A DNA stretch of 64,000 nucleotides. It comes from Theristus sp. LFF4_11. Its lineage: Eukaryota; Nematoda; Chromadorea; Monhysterida; Xyalidae. Shown here in pieces: positions 22,652 to 36,400 of the stretch (positions are counted from its first letter, which is position 1; each line of letters opens with the position of its first letter). The stretch covers positions 1 to 64,000 of the forward strand of contig JASANC010003837.1 in NCBI GenBank assembly GCA_030248135.1, written 5' to 3'. The translations under genes were made by a program, and so were the position numbers. The notes beneath the pieces were generated by a model. The model did not search any database. It was not told the DNA's origin and saw nothing but the letters and a program-made list of their open reading frames with translations.

Positions 22652-23894
22652 TCACATCTCCGGGAACAACTCCACCGAGGGCGTGTGCACCAGAATGCAG
22701 TCGTCCAACGCGTGACTCGCCTCAGCCTCCTCCACACTGAGCACGCCCAGCTGCGGCGACGAGTTGCCAGTTTGACTTTTCCCGACGCTGCTTCCGATCG
22801 AAAACTTTGGTTTCGCCATTGACTTCGCGAACGTTTTATTAAAGTTTAACAGCAAACGCTGCTGGCTGATCGCATCGCTGATCTTTTGGTGCGAGCTGTC
22901 CGTGTGCCACGTGCGACCAGTGGACTCGTCCTGCTCAGACGACCTGTTGTTCCTGCAATGATTCACGTAAAAACAGTAGCTAAGTAAAGAAACATTGTCG
23001 TTTAACACCAGGTTCGGTGAAAACAAAGTGAATTTTGCAAGCTTTTTGAAGTCGCTTTCTTCAGAAGTGAAATGTCAACTGTGAAACCAGTGGTTCCATC
23101 CTACCCAGCCGATGTCGTCGTCGCAATCTCCTCCAAGACGTGCGGCTTGACCGCGTTGGACACGGCTCGTTTCCTGGGACTGCTGTATGCCCAGTCAGCT
23201 CCATTATGGATGGTTGCATCGTGCAATAAAAATGGCGAGTGCACGCTGCACCGACGCTCACGACGATGGTCGCTGGTCCTACGATGGCGCGAGCGGCTGC
23301 AATCGAAACAAAGTCAGTCGCGTAAATTCAGCCAAGCACCCAACACATTCATCGAAATAAATATAAGAACCCAGTCGGGCACAATTCAAAACGAACATAC
23401 TGTATTACCTCTATTAAACCCCCCCCAAAATTAACCCCCCCCCCCCAAAAAATAAACCCCCACCCCCTCGACAAGTTTCCAAATAATCCCCCCCAAAAAT
23501 AAACCCCCATGGGGGTTTTTTTGAGGCGTGTAATTAATACGGGGGGGGGGGGGGGGGGGGGGGGATGGGGGGGGTGAGGGAGGGGAGGGGTAGGGGGGTA
23601 TTATAAGTGGTAGAGAGTCTGTGGAAGGGAGGAGTTCTGCGGGTTGGGGGGAGGGTTTTGTGCTTGGCCCCCAAATGGCAACCCCAAAAAACCCCCAAAA
23701 AAACCCGGGGGGGGGGAAAGGGGGGGGGGGGAGTGGGAAAAAAGAAGAAAGAAAAGGGGCCGGGGGGGCGGTGGGGGGGGGGGGGGGGGGGGGGGGGGTG
23801 TGTGGGAGCAAGGGGGGGGGCGGGGTGTGGGGGGGTGGGGGGGGTGGGGGGGGGTGGGGGTGGGGGGGGGGGGCGGGGGGGGGGGGGGGGGGGT

Positions 23895-23983
<89 letters not shown>

Positions 23984-24377
23984 GGGGGGGGGGGGTGGGG
24001 GGGGTGGGGGGGTTGGGGGGGGGGGGGGGGGGGGTGGGGTCTGGGGGGGGGGGAATGGGGGGGGTGGGGGGGGAGGGGAATGGGGAATTCAAAGGGTGAG
24101 GTTTTATTGTGAATTTGTTGGGGGGTGGGGGGGGGATGCAAGACTTTACGGTAATTGAAAACGGCAGTTCTGCCGATTTGTTGTGTGTGCCATTGATTCA
24201 CCTGAACTGTCTCCAGCAGAACAGCCAATACAAGAGGCCTGCAGCGAGCACGTACGCGAGTGTGGTCAGCAGGATGAGACAGGCCCTGATGTGACCGACC
24301 ACGATGAGCATGTCATAGATGTCATCAGTGATGCCGAGGAAGCGGAACCGTTGCAGCATCCTGTCCACGTCCATCAT
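22652..24377 (-). CDS. Small single-pass membrane protein of unknown family
   Basis: Not recognised. Three exons on the minus strand (24202-24377, 23105-23296, 22652-22952) stay in phase and give 222 residues. The first exon starts MMDVDRMLQRFRFLGI; an in-frame stop lies shortly upstream of the ATG. It encodes one long hydrophobic stretch (ACLILLTTLAYVLAAGLLYW), then a basic Arg/His-rich segment in exon 2 and a Ser/Gln-rich tail ending HTPSVELFPEM. This suggests a membrane anchor with a disordered cytoplasmic tail. It does not share the motifs of the two plus-strand paralogues next door. Its first intron (23297-24201) contains a TIR element and the G-rich tract. All junctions use GT-AG. Confidence 0.65.
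23400..23541 (+). mobile_element. Short TIR element, family 2, copy B
   Basis: The left end, CTGTATTACCTCTATTAAAC, followed by C-rich blocks, AAAATTAA, AAATAAACCCCCACCCC and CTCGACAAGTTTCCAAATAA, matches, inverted, the right end of the element at 31927-32379 over about 110 bp. The right terminus is GAGGCGTGTAATTAATACGG, a disrupted version of the mirror-image end. TA precedes the left end. It lies in intron 1 of the minus-strand membrane-protein gene. Confidence 0.7.
23541..24135 (+). repeat. Extreme G-rich low-complexity tract
   Basis: Nearly 600 bases of G runs broken mainly by single T or A; from about 23770 to 24060 it is almost pure G/T. Long open frames on both strands here are only poly-Gly or poly-Pro and are not genes. 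The tract starts exactly where TIR element copy B ends. It could form G-quadruplexes. It could also be inflated or miscalled, since long homopolymers are a known weakness of several sequencing methods. Confidence 0.9.
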
Positions 24378-27300
24378 ACTCCACCACAGCCATTTTGCTC
24401 ATTCACGTTTCCACAAGTCATCCTACGCAGCCAGTGCACTGCAACACTTCAACGAAAAAAAAACTGCGGCAGAAGTTCTGCCGGTGACCGTTTTATTGTT
24501 GTTGTTATTGTCGTTTTTAGGGCACGAATCGCTTGCAAGACCGGTTAATGCTATTTCGGTCCAGTAACATGATTGCCCACTAAACAGGCATCCGTTTTAC
24601 TGGCTCGCACATGCTTGGCACACATGGCGGCGCTATTGGATTTTCAGCGAAGCAGAAAACTAAGTTTGTAGAGCCGGTTACACTCGTATGGCGATTGTGG
24701 TGTGCTGTGCGAACTGGGCAGTGTTGCTGCAAGAAAAGCAAGACACTTAATAAACCGGACATACGGTCCATTTAAAAAGGAAATCACTAATTGAATGGTG
24801 TGTGTGTGGTGGAAAAAAATGTCAATTTAGTTTGAAAATAAAATCATAAACGAAACATTTCACGTCAACAATTTTCCACTTTATTTATTTTTCTTTGCAT
24901 CTCTTCATATACGTACGAACTATTCATTTAAAAAAACTGTCAAAAGTATCAAGAAAATATGTACCGAACTGAATACTGCAACGATGATGTTCGTTTTGAT
25001 TGCTTTTTAGCATAAAACCACCAGATCGAACAATAGTTAGTTTTAGCAGGCGTCGGCGGAACACATGAACAGCGATGTTGACAACAGCCAATGAGAAAAT
25101 GGGCACGCAACACACACAAACCAACGACAACAATCAGCATTAGAAAATCATTAAACAATCAACCACTGAACTTGCTTTTCTCAACACATCAGTGGATCAC
25201 ACAAGTTGCAGACAAACCAACGTCGTATATAACTATCGCTACAACATATGAGACGTACAATATTCTAGGAAGTAATACGGTGAACAAAATTGCAAACAAC
25301 ACCAACTAACACCGATGACATGAGCAAATGGCAGCTGGCACTACACAGCTTTGCAACAGTCTGCTGAGAACTCAACGTTCGTGCGCAAAAAGGTCGTTGT
25401 GAACCATGAAATCACAAAAAGTTGAACCCTTTGATTTTTTATAAAATACGCTGAATTGCTAAGATTTTTGTCGGATTCCGTTTGGTCAAATTGTCACCGA
25501 TTCCCGTAGAAAAATAGAGACATTCTACACTGTCAAAAAACTGCAAAACAAACTGATTTGGTATTGAGCAAAATATCAAAGTTCTGAACACGCACATTTC
25601 GTTGTTTTCGTCAACTACTAAAGTTGACAGCGAGCCCAAAAACCTCTTTACCCAACTGACAGCATTTTCAACCCATTTGTTATTCGTGAAAAAAGAATTA
25701 TTGTCTTTTCTTTCAGTTCTGCGACTCAATACGTTTGGAGACGTAGAAAGGTAATCAGCGGCGATTCAAAATGGCCATCGTATCTCAGGGGCACGGGTCA
25801 ATTCACCAATTTGAATTCCCGAGTCAAAACACAAAACCAAGCACAAAACCGCTTGCATCTATCTCTCTGTGTACATTGAGTCGCAGAACCAAAATAAAAG
25901 ACATTTGTCAAAAACTGTGAAAATACCGTTAATCAACACAGAAGTATAAAAACGGGGTTTCAATAAAACGTGATCAGGCAAAAGATAACAGTGCAAACCC
26001 TTTTCACAATTAAGAACTATGCCTACCTAAATCTAAAATTTGAAATAAGAACTACAAACGAACTACCCATATTGCGCTTTGCTTTCGGAGCTCAAGTCTG
26101 ATTTTGTTCAAGCTGTTCGCCACAGCAGAACAAGACACAAAACCAGTATCTCGGTAACATTGAACAGAGAACTAAAAAGAAAATGAGAAAACAAAACGTG
26201 AGCTTGTGACACAAGAAAATGGCCGTTTGTGGGCATAGCACCCGCAGTGACTAGCGGGTATAACAACTAGTAGTTGTTGCATTAGCTTTTGAACAAGTAA
26301 AATAAAAAAACGTAAACTGTTAAAATTGTCAACGATAAAAAAAATAGAATTTCAAAAATTACAAACAACATAAATTCATTTTTGTGACAATGATGCTCTA
26401 AATGCTAACAGAGAAACAAACTACAACGACAAGACTTTTTATTAGGAACAACAACTCAAGAAATTTTCAGGAATTCAAAAACGCCAGCTAACAAGAACAA
26501 CACAGAACTGAACAGAACATAACGACAACTGTAGTCAGAAACTGTGAACAGAAGGAAAGAACGAGAAAACGCCACGGTGAGCACAACGTAAACAAACTAG
26601 GCTGAACTATGAAACGACGACAGCAAACCAACAAAAAACAGTCAACATGGAGATCGAATCAGATGAATCAATAGCTCCCGTCACGGAGAACGTATTCTGA
26701 ATATAAAATTCTGTGCAATCTTATTGTTTTTACTGATTTCTGCCAATGAATTTTTCATTCAAAGTAAAAACTACGAGTAGTTTTTTGGCAGCTTGTTTGG
26801 TGGATGGAACAACGACTTCACTCAAACAAACAGAAACAAAATGTGGCTAGCGGAGCGAATTTCACACAAACATGGTTTCCTGGGTTGTTATTTGTAACAA
26901 AATTTTAACTTTGTACCCCAGACACTATTTAACAACTACAGGCGTCTTAAACAAAAAGCCGATTACAAAGAAACGCAAAATAAACAAAAAAGCTGATGAG
27001 AAACTAACACATTTGGACGTAACAAAAGAATGTGCGAAAAAAAACCGCTGCTATCACTATCGAATACTGACATACCGGTATCATTATTGGAAACAAACAA
27101 AATGACAGCTGAATTCAATGAGTGCATAATCTTTAGTTTGTGTAAAAATGGTTATGAACATTGAAAAACGTGAAAATCTAGCTCGGAATAACTAGTAAAT
27201 TGCAAGTACCTAAATGCAGAAGCACTACTTTCAAGATGCCGCGTGAGTCCATCCGTTTGCAGCCAGTGTGTTTGTGCGTGTGTGTTCGTCTGCGAATGCG

Positions 27301-27454
27301 TCTGCAGTGTTGTTCTCGTGCAACTCCACCACGGTTGCAGTGCTCGTCTTCGCCGACAATGTCGCGTCACTCTCATCAGCGTGCTTGCTTTCGTCGCTGC
27401 AATCACAAGTGAACGTGTGTGTTGCAAACAGAGCAGTGCTGTGTGAGCACGTGT
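24378..27454. other. Intergenic, no gene seen
   Basis: About 3 kb of AT-rich sequence between two minus-strand genes. ORFs are short (at most about 96 codons, at 25439-25729 on the minus strand) and none shows family motifs or matching splice partners. It should hold the 5' region of the small membrane-protein gene and the 3' UTR of the CLU gene. Confidence 0.5.
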
Positions 27455-30400
27455 TTACCCATTGAAGCTGATGAAGATGATGCCGTTCAGCACGTTCAAC
27501 ACCTCGAGAATCGTGTGCAACGACGCCGGCTGCTGCACCGTGAACTGCAAACGAAAAATGTTTCAAGATTCAACAAGAACAAGAATTTTGTTTGCATTTC
27601 AAGCGACCTGCGAATGCGATTGCTACGCGAAAGTGGCCTGCTGGCTGAACACTGAGAACGAAAGCCGAACACGCCGCCCGACCACGAGCGGAAAAGACAC
27701 GCACCTGCAGAGGCAGCAACTGCGAAATGGAGGCACGCGAGTCCGCACGGGACGCCTCGTTCATGCGCTTCTGGAAAGTGACCGCCTGCTGCGTCAGGTA
27801 GACCAGGCACTCGCCAGATTCACGGGTTTTCTCGTGCTCCTCACCGAGCTGCAACAACAACAATCCATCAATCCTTCAATGTAACCTCTACTCTAGTCTC
27901 ATCTATTCGAATCTGTCGGACCGAAATGACGTCACGTGCGTTGAAAACATCCGGCAGTCACGCAAAAACAGCAGTCTGAGCTTAACTGAACCCAAAACGT
28001 GAAAAAGTTCAACAGACACCCCGGTTGCAGCGCTTGACAGGGATGCTTTGAAAGCATATGATGCATTGACGTCATTCAAAATGGAAAGTTAAAAAACCAG
28101 CGATACTGTATTCATGGCAGACATTGTGGGTTACAAAGATGACTGTTGCGACGAACCAGCGACCGATAGATGGCCCAGGTGTCTCGTTCGTACATGAGCG
28201 CCGTTCGAAAGTCGCCACGGAAACTGTGCGCACGTGCGATCAGGTGATTGATCAACGCCGACTTCAGACTGCACTTGCCGGCATAGTGCTGGTGCAGACG
28301 CAGCGAGTGCTCGAGGAACTTCAGCGCGTGGTCGTACTCTTGCACCGCGTACAGAATGACGCCAATGTTGCTCTGCAAGGCAACGTTGTGCTCAAAATGC
28401 ACACAGGCACGGTGAAGTCAGCCACTTTGTGAGCAAACACTCCAACAGACGAACGTCGATTTGCGCCAGAAGTGGGTGCTGCTCGCTGTGTATGATCAGC
28501 ATCAAGTAGCGCGCACGATACAGCATTCGCAGGGCACTGCTGATTTGCAGGTTCGCGAACGAAAAGTGCGCCAGGCTGACCTGCAAAAATGGCTGGTTGC
28601 TGCACTCATCAGCATCGTGTCTCGCAGAACAGTCAATGACAATGAGCTTGTGCAGTGTAAAGGCGACACGACCAAAGCAAACAGACGCACGTATTCGAGC
28701 ACAGTCTGCGCGTGGTCGATGCCGGCGCAGCGTTCGCTCATCTGCGTTGCCTTCAACTGGTTGGACAGCGCCTCTGCCGGGTCGCCGAGGATGTAGGCCA
28801 GTCTGGCGAGCAGCCGCATGCACTGCGCGATCTCGGGGTGCATCGCACCTGCGTGCAAATGAAGCCAGCTGCTCTCATTGCATGTTCATCCAACTAATAC
28901 TGTGCTCATAATCTCATTCAAAAGTTGTTGTTCATTCGAATCGGACTTTGTGAAAACACGCTCGCTCGACTCACCGTAGACATTGTTCATCAGGTTCAGA
29001 GCCTCGACGAGCAGATCATACGCTGCACGCAGTTGGCCCTGTTGGATTTTCGCCTGACCCGCATGAAAGAAATGACTTGCGTCGCTTGCCTGTGTGTTGT
29101 TGTTTTCGTTTTGAATATTGCGACGGAACCTCTAAGTATGATAAAAAAATCTGAAAGCATCCAGAAAAAACGTACAGCCGGATTGATATGTTTGATGACC
29201 GGATATAGATTCAGCACATCGTCGTCGCCAAACGGCAGCTTGGAACGACTGTCCAGTTGGTAGTCCTGGAACAGAACATGAAACAAAGTAGGCATGAAAC
29301 AAACGAATTGCAAAAAAAACGAAATCACGCAATCAAATTAGCATATCCCATCATTTCGAAAGTTAACAAAAGACGCACCCTGCACAACAGTTGAATGCCG
29401 CAGATGGCACAAAAGCGCCTGAGTGTTGCGATTTTCTGCACGTTGTATCGTTCAACGAATGAGTCCATGCTGTCGCTGAGACACAAAATAGAGCTCCATT
29501 TGTTGACCACCATTACTGATGGCGATGAAAAACAGCAAAAATTGTGTAAACGAACCAATCCATTTTGTAGCCGTAATACGAGTCCATTTCTTGACAGAGC
29601 TGTTGCCACAGTGATTTCGTCGTTGTACTCATCCAATCGTAGTTGTCTAAAATTGCGACCGGCTTTAAGCCAACAAACCACCAAACACTTTTTCAGTAAG
29701 ATTACTGCAACTAGACTTCAAAATGGTGGATGAACAACGCCACGTTCAATGCAAACGCACCAAAGGCAGCCAGTGATCGGCCTTTGCCGGACGAATGCGC
29801 CGCAGCCTTGCGCTGTTTTGCGGACTTGCGTCGCTGCTGGACGCTGGCTGCCGGCTGTGGCACGTGCCCGTTGGCGATGCCGCTCTCTGCGACGCCCACA
29901 CCGCTGTCAACAACGGACGCGCTCGCCGCTGAAAGCAGACCACACGGCACGCTCAAACGGTTGGTGGAACAGGAAAACAAGAAATATTCAACAACGCAAC
30001 GTAAAGATCACAGAGCAAATGTGCAAATTACAGAGCACAGTATACTGAAATTTCTTCTGTTTCGTGGCAACGAAACGAACCAATCAGTGAACCTGCATGC
30101 TCGTATTCCAATGCACTGCAACGAACTGCCCCCCCCCCATGAAAGAGAACCACCATGCAACAGCTGGATGTAGTTGTCCTTATGTGAAAACGGGAAGATA
30201 CCAATGTCAAAAAATACTAACAAGTGCTGGCCGGTGGTGCTGGCGGCGACGACGTGTGTGGCGACGTGGCAGTGTCCGTGTCCATGGAGCTGTTGGCCAG
30301 CGCTGAGTCGGTCGAGGCCGCTGCTGCTGGTGCCGTGCTTGCACTGCTGCTCGCGGACGCAAGCAAACAATTGAGGAAGTGGGCGACCGCTGCGGCCACC

Positions 30401-33400
30401 GACGGCTGCCCCACCGACTGCAGGTACACACGCAGCACGTGCTTGCCCGTGCGACACAGCAGCTCGCACATGCAGATCACCTGGCAACACGCGACTCACA
30501 TTGCTGGCGTACGTTTGCACACTGCTACACGAATCACAACTGTTGGCATCAGCCAATCACGCATATACTGATCATCGAGCACAATCAAGTGAGCGCGTTC
30601 AGTGTTGAGCAAACCAACAGCAACAGCCCCCACCTTCAAGTAGTCCAGCTGCGGCAGGTCGGCGAGGCAGTGCACGATCTTGCCGAGGTATCTGGCGTTG
30701 ATGCCGCGCGCGTGCATCGTCTCCACCAGGCCACCGCCGTCCAACGGCGTGTGCGAGTGCTCGAGACAGTCGCGCACCAGGTTCGGAATTTGGTGCGTCA
30801 GCAGGAACTGCGCCGCCTCGCGCACCAACTGGCGCTGCTTCTCAACGTCTTCGCACTGCAATGTCGAAAGCTTCTGTTGTTTGAAAGCGTCCCCTTTCTG
30901 TTTATTTACAAATGCAGGCATCCATGAGCCCCCCGTAGCAACAACACCGTGCGACAGACCTCATCATGCTGCACAATCTCACAGTAGCAGTCCGGATTGA
31001 AGCGAATGTCGAACTCTTTGTCACTCAACGAGTTCACAGCGTGCGCCGTCTTTCGGATGATCTCTGCTGTCACGGGGTCCGCTGAACAGACAATGTGCAA
31101 CGATTATGACACCCGCTGGTCTCGGTTGCACCGTGAACACCTCCTGCTCTCACTTTTCTGCTCCTCCTCAGCGTTGTTGAGCGTTTCGTGCGCGTGCGCC
31201 TCGGTGTCAGCCGTGTCTGTGGCCGCTGCCGTGTCGCTCTTCGCAGCAGTTGACGCAGACTCCGTGTTACAACTGGTGTCCTTGGTTGCCTTCAGCTGTT
31301 CGTCTACAATTCGTTTCGCCTCGCTTGCCTCCGGCAACGCGTCGTCGCATTCACTGGTCGGACTCGGCTCGCGATCGGCGCACTTTGAAACCATCTTCTT
31401 CTGAGAAACGCGGAAACTTTCGTTTGACCTTTGCAAAGCCAATAATTTATCGACCAAAGACGCTGCTGCGATGACGCACCTTGATCTGGTGCACGATCCT
31501 GTCTCCGTCCTCTCGTGATGGCCCAAACGAGCTGTCTGCCGCAGCAGCACTGTCCGCCCGTGGCCGATCGGTTGTGCCACCACTGCACGACTCAGCCGTT
31601 TTCTCGATGTCTGTACTCGACTTCTCATTTTCCGTTTCCTGAAAGTGGCAAGAGCGATTTTCACAATCCGGTGAACAGTGAAACGACATAGCAAACTGAA
31701 ATGCAAACGCTCAACAAACATTGCTCTTGTTTTCCGAGACTGCTTTCGGTGTTTGCGATTGCTTCTCGGCGGCGTTTGACAGCGTGCTGCCGCCAAAGAG
31801 ACGCTGCTGCTGCAGGTGGAATGCAGCGATACGCACGAACGTCATGTAACGCGAGCTGAGCAACAACGGTCAGGCAATAAACGTCTCATTAAATACGAAG
31901 TGAAACAGCAATTGGGAAATGACATACCGTATTACCTCTAATAAACCCCCATGGGGGTTTATTTCTTCAGCGACTTCTGGGGGTGGGGGTTTATTTTGGG
32001 GGGGGCCTTTATTTTTTTTGGGGGGGGGTTTATTTGGAAACCATTTTTAGGAGTGGGCAAAATGGCAAAAATACCTTCCATGGCAGGAAGGAAGTCGCAG
32101 AAACTTCTACTATACATAGAAATTTCCTTTTACAACAGCCTTTTGTAATGAAATTACCATTAACTCATCCATTTGGTGCCTTTGGTAGCACAATTTCATC
32201 ATTTTCACTGCAACCAGCCACTGAATTCGCTGGGTATGTGTTTCAAACAGGTTTCAATAATCCCCCATGCGGGATTATTTTTGGGGGGGGGGATTATTTG
32301 GAAACTTGTCGAGGGGGTGGGGGTTTATTTTGGGGGGGGGGTTAATTTTGGGGGGGGGGGTTTAATAGAGGTAATACGGTAACCATAAAAAACTAAAAGC
32401 TGACGTAAACAATGGCGACGCACTCGACAAACGCATCAATCAACTCCTGCCGCAGACAGGCCAATTTGTGCGGGAACTGGCGCGGGTAGCCGTTGGCGGC
32501 GCACACGTCAGTCACCTCAGCAGTCGGCATGTAGTTCACGTCCGGGGGGAACGTGCGCAGCAGGTCGAGCACGTAGTGACGCCCGTCGTTGCCGATGATG
32601 CCCTGCACAATGCACTCTCCTCTGGGATCACAGTAGCTGGCACTTTGGCAACTTTGAACAAGGTCAGTTGCAGTTGGCTCACCTTTGTCTCAAACGACGA
32701 CAACATCTGCACCGACTTTGCCTCATCACCAGTCTTGCCGTTCTTCACCAAGTGTGGCAGTATCTTCAGTTGTTTTGCCGGCTGCTCAAGCAACTCGAGA
32801 TATTTATCGCTGACCACCACCGTCTTGCCAAAGTCAACCGAACCATATACTACCGATTGTTCTTGTTCACGTTCAAGGATGCCTGAAAAATTTCGTGTTT
32901 TCGTCTTTTCATTCGTACCAACTCGAAATTGTTTTTTTTTTGTGGCAGCTGCAGTGCCGCACCTGGTATAATGGACTGCGCCGTCACCCTGTACCCACGG
33001 TAGTCAACGATCACCATGCCCAGCGTGTACAGTTTCTCCAAGTCCAACGCTGCGTACGCACGCACACCTTGTAAATCGTTGGCCTGGAAAAAGTGAATGA
33101 GCGAGTGAATTGGGCAAAAAAACAACACGGACACGACGACAATGATGACTGCAAGACTTGCAAGGCGGCTGACAATCAAAATTGGCACACGTTGGACGGA
33201 CAACAACCGACCGGTGCGACGAAGGCAGCCGCGTCCCCACCGAGCTCCTTGTAGTGATCCTTGACATCGAAACCGAGCGAAAAGAAGATGTTGTTCCAAA
33301 TGAACATGTGCGTGCGCGGGTCGTCGGCCGGGTTGATCGCCATCACGTTGCCATCGACGACTGCCTGGGCGCCCTTCAGCGCTGCTGCCACGAAATCACT

Positions 33401-36400
33401 GTGGATCTGCAAACGCACAATGCTTCTGGTGAAACGAAACAAATTGAGAACCAATTATTGCAAATTGCACTGGCTCAGCTGATTGGCTGCATGAAAATGT
33501 TATGAGCCGTGAGTGCGTGTGCTTCGCCAACGACTGTGTGCCCCGGACGCAGCTGCGCCCGCCCCACCAGTGCCAGCCACCTTGAATATGGCGCGCTCCC
33601 TGGTGAGTCGTTCGGCGAGCGTGCCGCGTGCGAGTTCGTGCGTCGTCTGCAGCTCCTCGTTCCAGTCGCGTGTCTGCCCGGGGATGTGGTCCTCCAGGCC
33701 AAGCCGATGTGACTGGGTGCCGTCCTCGGCACGGATGAAGTCGAGCTGGTGCTCGTACGACGGCACTGTCCACGTGTACGTCTGCAGAGCAATGCGTCAC
33801 TGTTTGGTAGTTCATTGAACACGGCCACAACTGGTAGGCACGTCATTGAGATCGGTCATGTCGTGCGAATAGTGAACAGCAACGTGATAACGCTGCTGCA
33901 CCGGGAAACGACGTAACTTCGGATGGACATGCTCGATGACCGAATGAAGCAATTACACTCACTTGGTACGGTGTTGGCAGTCGCTCAAAGATCTGACGTT
34001 GGCAGCGTTTCTTTTGGATGATCGAAAAAGTACGCTTGAACATTGGACTCAGCTGAAAATCAAGCTCATGTTCAACAATGTGGTGAGTAATAGAAGAAGA
34101 CTGGTGAATCCACAAAAGAGCAAGCAAGAAGACACGAGTGAGCTCGTAAACGCACATGTGCGAGCAACTCAATGAGACTGTGGCAGACGGGCCGCTGATT
34201 GGCCGGTCGCGGGTTGAATTGTTCAGAGGTGGACTGGTTGACAAAGAAGCCGTGCGAGCAGCAGGTCACGTGGAAGCGCACGTTCTCGAGCGTGTGCACC
34301 AGCAGATACATGACGTCACCTGAAACTTGCACTGCACGTTGCGTTGGCGTCGGCACGCACGAAAAACAAAAATAAAAACAAACCAGCCACAACCAAAATC
34401 AAGACAACAAACTGCTCATTGACGAAGGTTAGCTGACCATTGAGCTCGCAAATGAAAACAACCGGCCACAACCAAATATAAAGAGCAAACTAGTGATTGG
34501 CCAAAATGCAATTCGCCCACCCTTGAGTTTGCGATTCGGCGGCGGTGGATTCCAGCCGCTGGCGGCCAAGTACTTGTAGCACTGCATCTGCTGTGCCTTG
34601 AACGGATGCAGCGGCACCAACGGACGCTCCTTGCTGCCGGGCACCACGTACTCCGGCGGGGTGCAGTCCATGATGGCACGTTCAAACGTGGCACGCTCAC
34701 GGGCACGCCGCTCTGAAATGACAATCAATGATTGCACAGCTGTTTCCCCGCCAATCAGCAGTTCAGCCAGCATCGCCACATTTCAAACACAGCCAAACAC
34801 AGTATCCTCTGCATAATAACGCAGACAACGAACGCCATTCGGTCGGTTGAGCGAATCAAAAGTGACCAGATACCAGAGAACGGCTGTGCGACGACGAGCG
34901 TTGCGGCGTACGAGAGCGAGGCGCCGTCGTGTCCGTTGTAGGCGTCCGCCGGCTCCTGCGACCTGCTCAGATCACGCACATGCCGCAGATGGATGCGTGC
35001 CTCGCGCAGTGTGTAACGCTCTGAGGAGGGCAAAACACGTGCGAACACGGGTGGTGCATGCACACAGCAATGGGGCACGTCGGCAAACAGACTTGCGCAC
35101 GGCTGCCTGCTGCACGCAGACGCCACACTAGCATCATTGTTGTTGAGCACACTCGAGTTGCCGTTTCGAATTTCGTCATTCAACTCCCATTCACCGCACC
35201 ATACGCAGGCCACTTTTGCAGGCCCCCGAAACTGACGCACCGACAGACCACTCAAACACTGAGCCCTTGGCGCGGTCATGTTTAGAAGAAAGGCCAGTCA
35301 AAAATCAACCGACGGAATTAAATCCACTATTTCGATCACTTGTATGCTAAATCAATTCGTATGCTATTTTACACGGTCTTTAGACTCATGCCACGTGTGT
35401 GGGTCGTGTTTTACTGTTGTTTTACTGATAAGTTCCGTTTGAAACGCCAAACACAAAAAGTCTGACTGACGAGCAAGGAACGCATTGCTGTTATTACACG
35501 GTTTAGGTTACAAACACTTGTTTCACTTTTTGTCCTGATTAAGTGGTACAAAAATTGTGCCGTGTTATCAGTTGTGTCTCAGTTTGTTTCATAACAGCAC
35601 AGCACTACGTACTGCGTGCATAAAGAGTGTGCAACACGTTCATTGGTTGACTTCTCACCAGATAACCGAAAAAAATGGAACTCACGAATTCAACTCAAAC
35701 TGAACATCACAGTTCTAACTTTTTCAAATTTGTTGCCAAAGTCTTTCTGCTAGTAAAAAACTGATTTCGAACATGTGCGTTGCTTTTCGATAACAATAAA
35801 CTTGAAAGCATCAACTACAACAACAATACAACACTCTTGCTTCACCAGCACGCACAGCTAGTCATCTGTTATCTAATCACTGTTTTGGTGCACACACCAG
35901 TCAACCACTTGCGACATGGACCTCCCATGTAGTACGTTGTTTTTGCTCCACTGTCAACACCACGTCACATGACGCCAACAAGAATACACGGGGTGTCAGT
36001 TTTGCTGTTTCGACGTTTTATTGCTTGGCATTGTACGCAGCGCTTGTCAGAGACAGAACCGGTCGCATAAATCTGTCAACCCGAAGCCACATACACGACA
36101 CAACGGGGCTGACCTTCAACAACGCGCAATGTGACGCCGTCTTTGATGCCTTCGATGTTTTTCCACTCGGTGAAATGATCCAACGGTCGGCCATTCAATT
36201 GGAGACTGAAACAGGTGCGATGGCATGTCGACTCACGATCCAGCAGCACTTGGTGCAGCTCTTGCACCAGCTCGCCACTGTTCACCTGTGCAAAATGCAA
36301 CGTGACAATCAGACACACTTGACAAGCACCAAGGCTGAGGTGAAAGCACCATGTGAATGTCCATTTCAACGAACCAGCAACTCAAACGGCTCAGCGCCAG

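Noticed and set aside
23431..24228. Poly-Pro/poly-Gly ORFs up to 265 codons
   Set aside because: They are translations of the G-homopolymer tract in several frames and lie in an intron.
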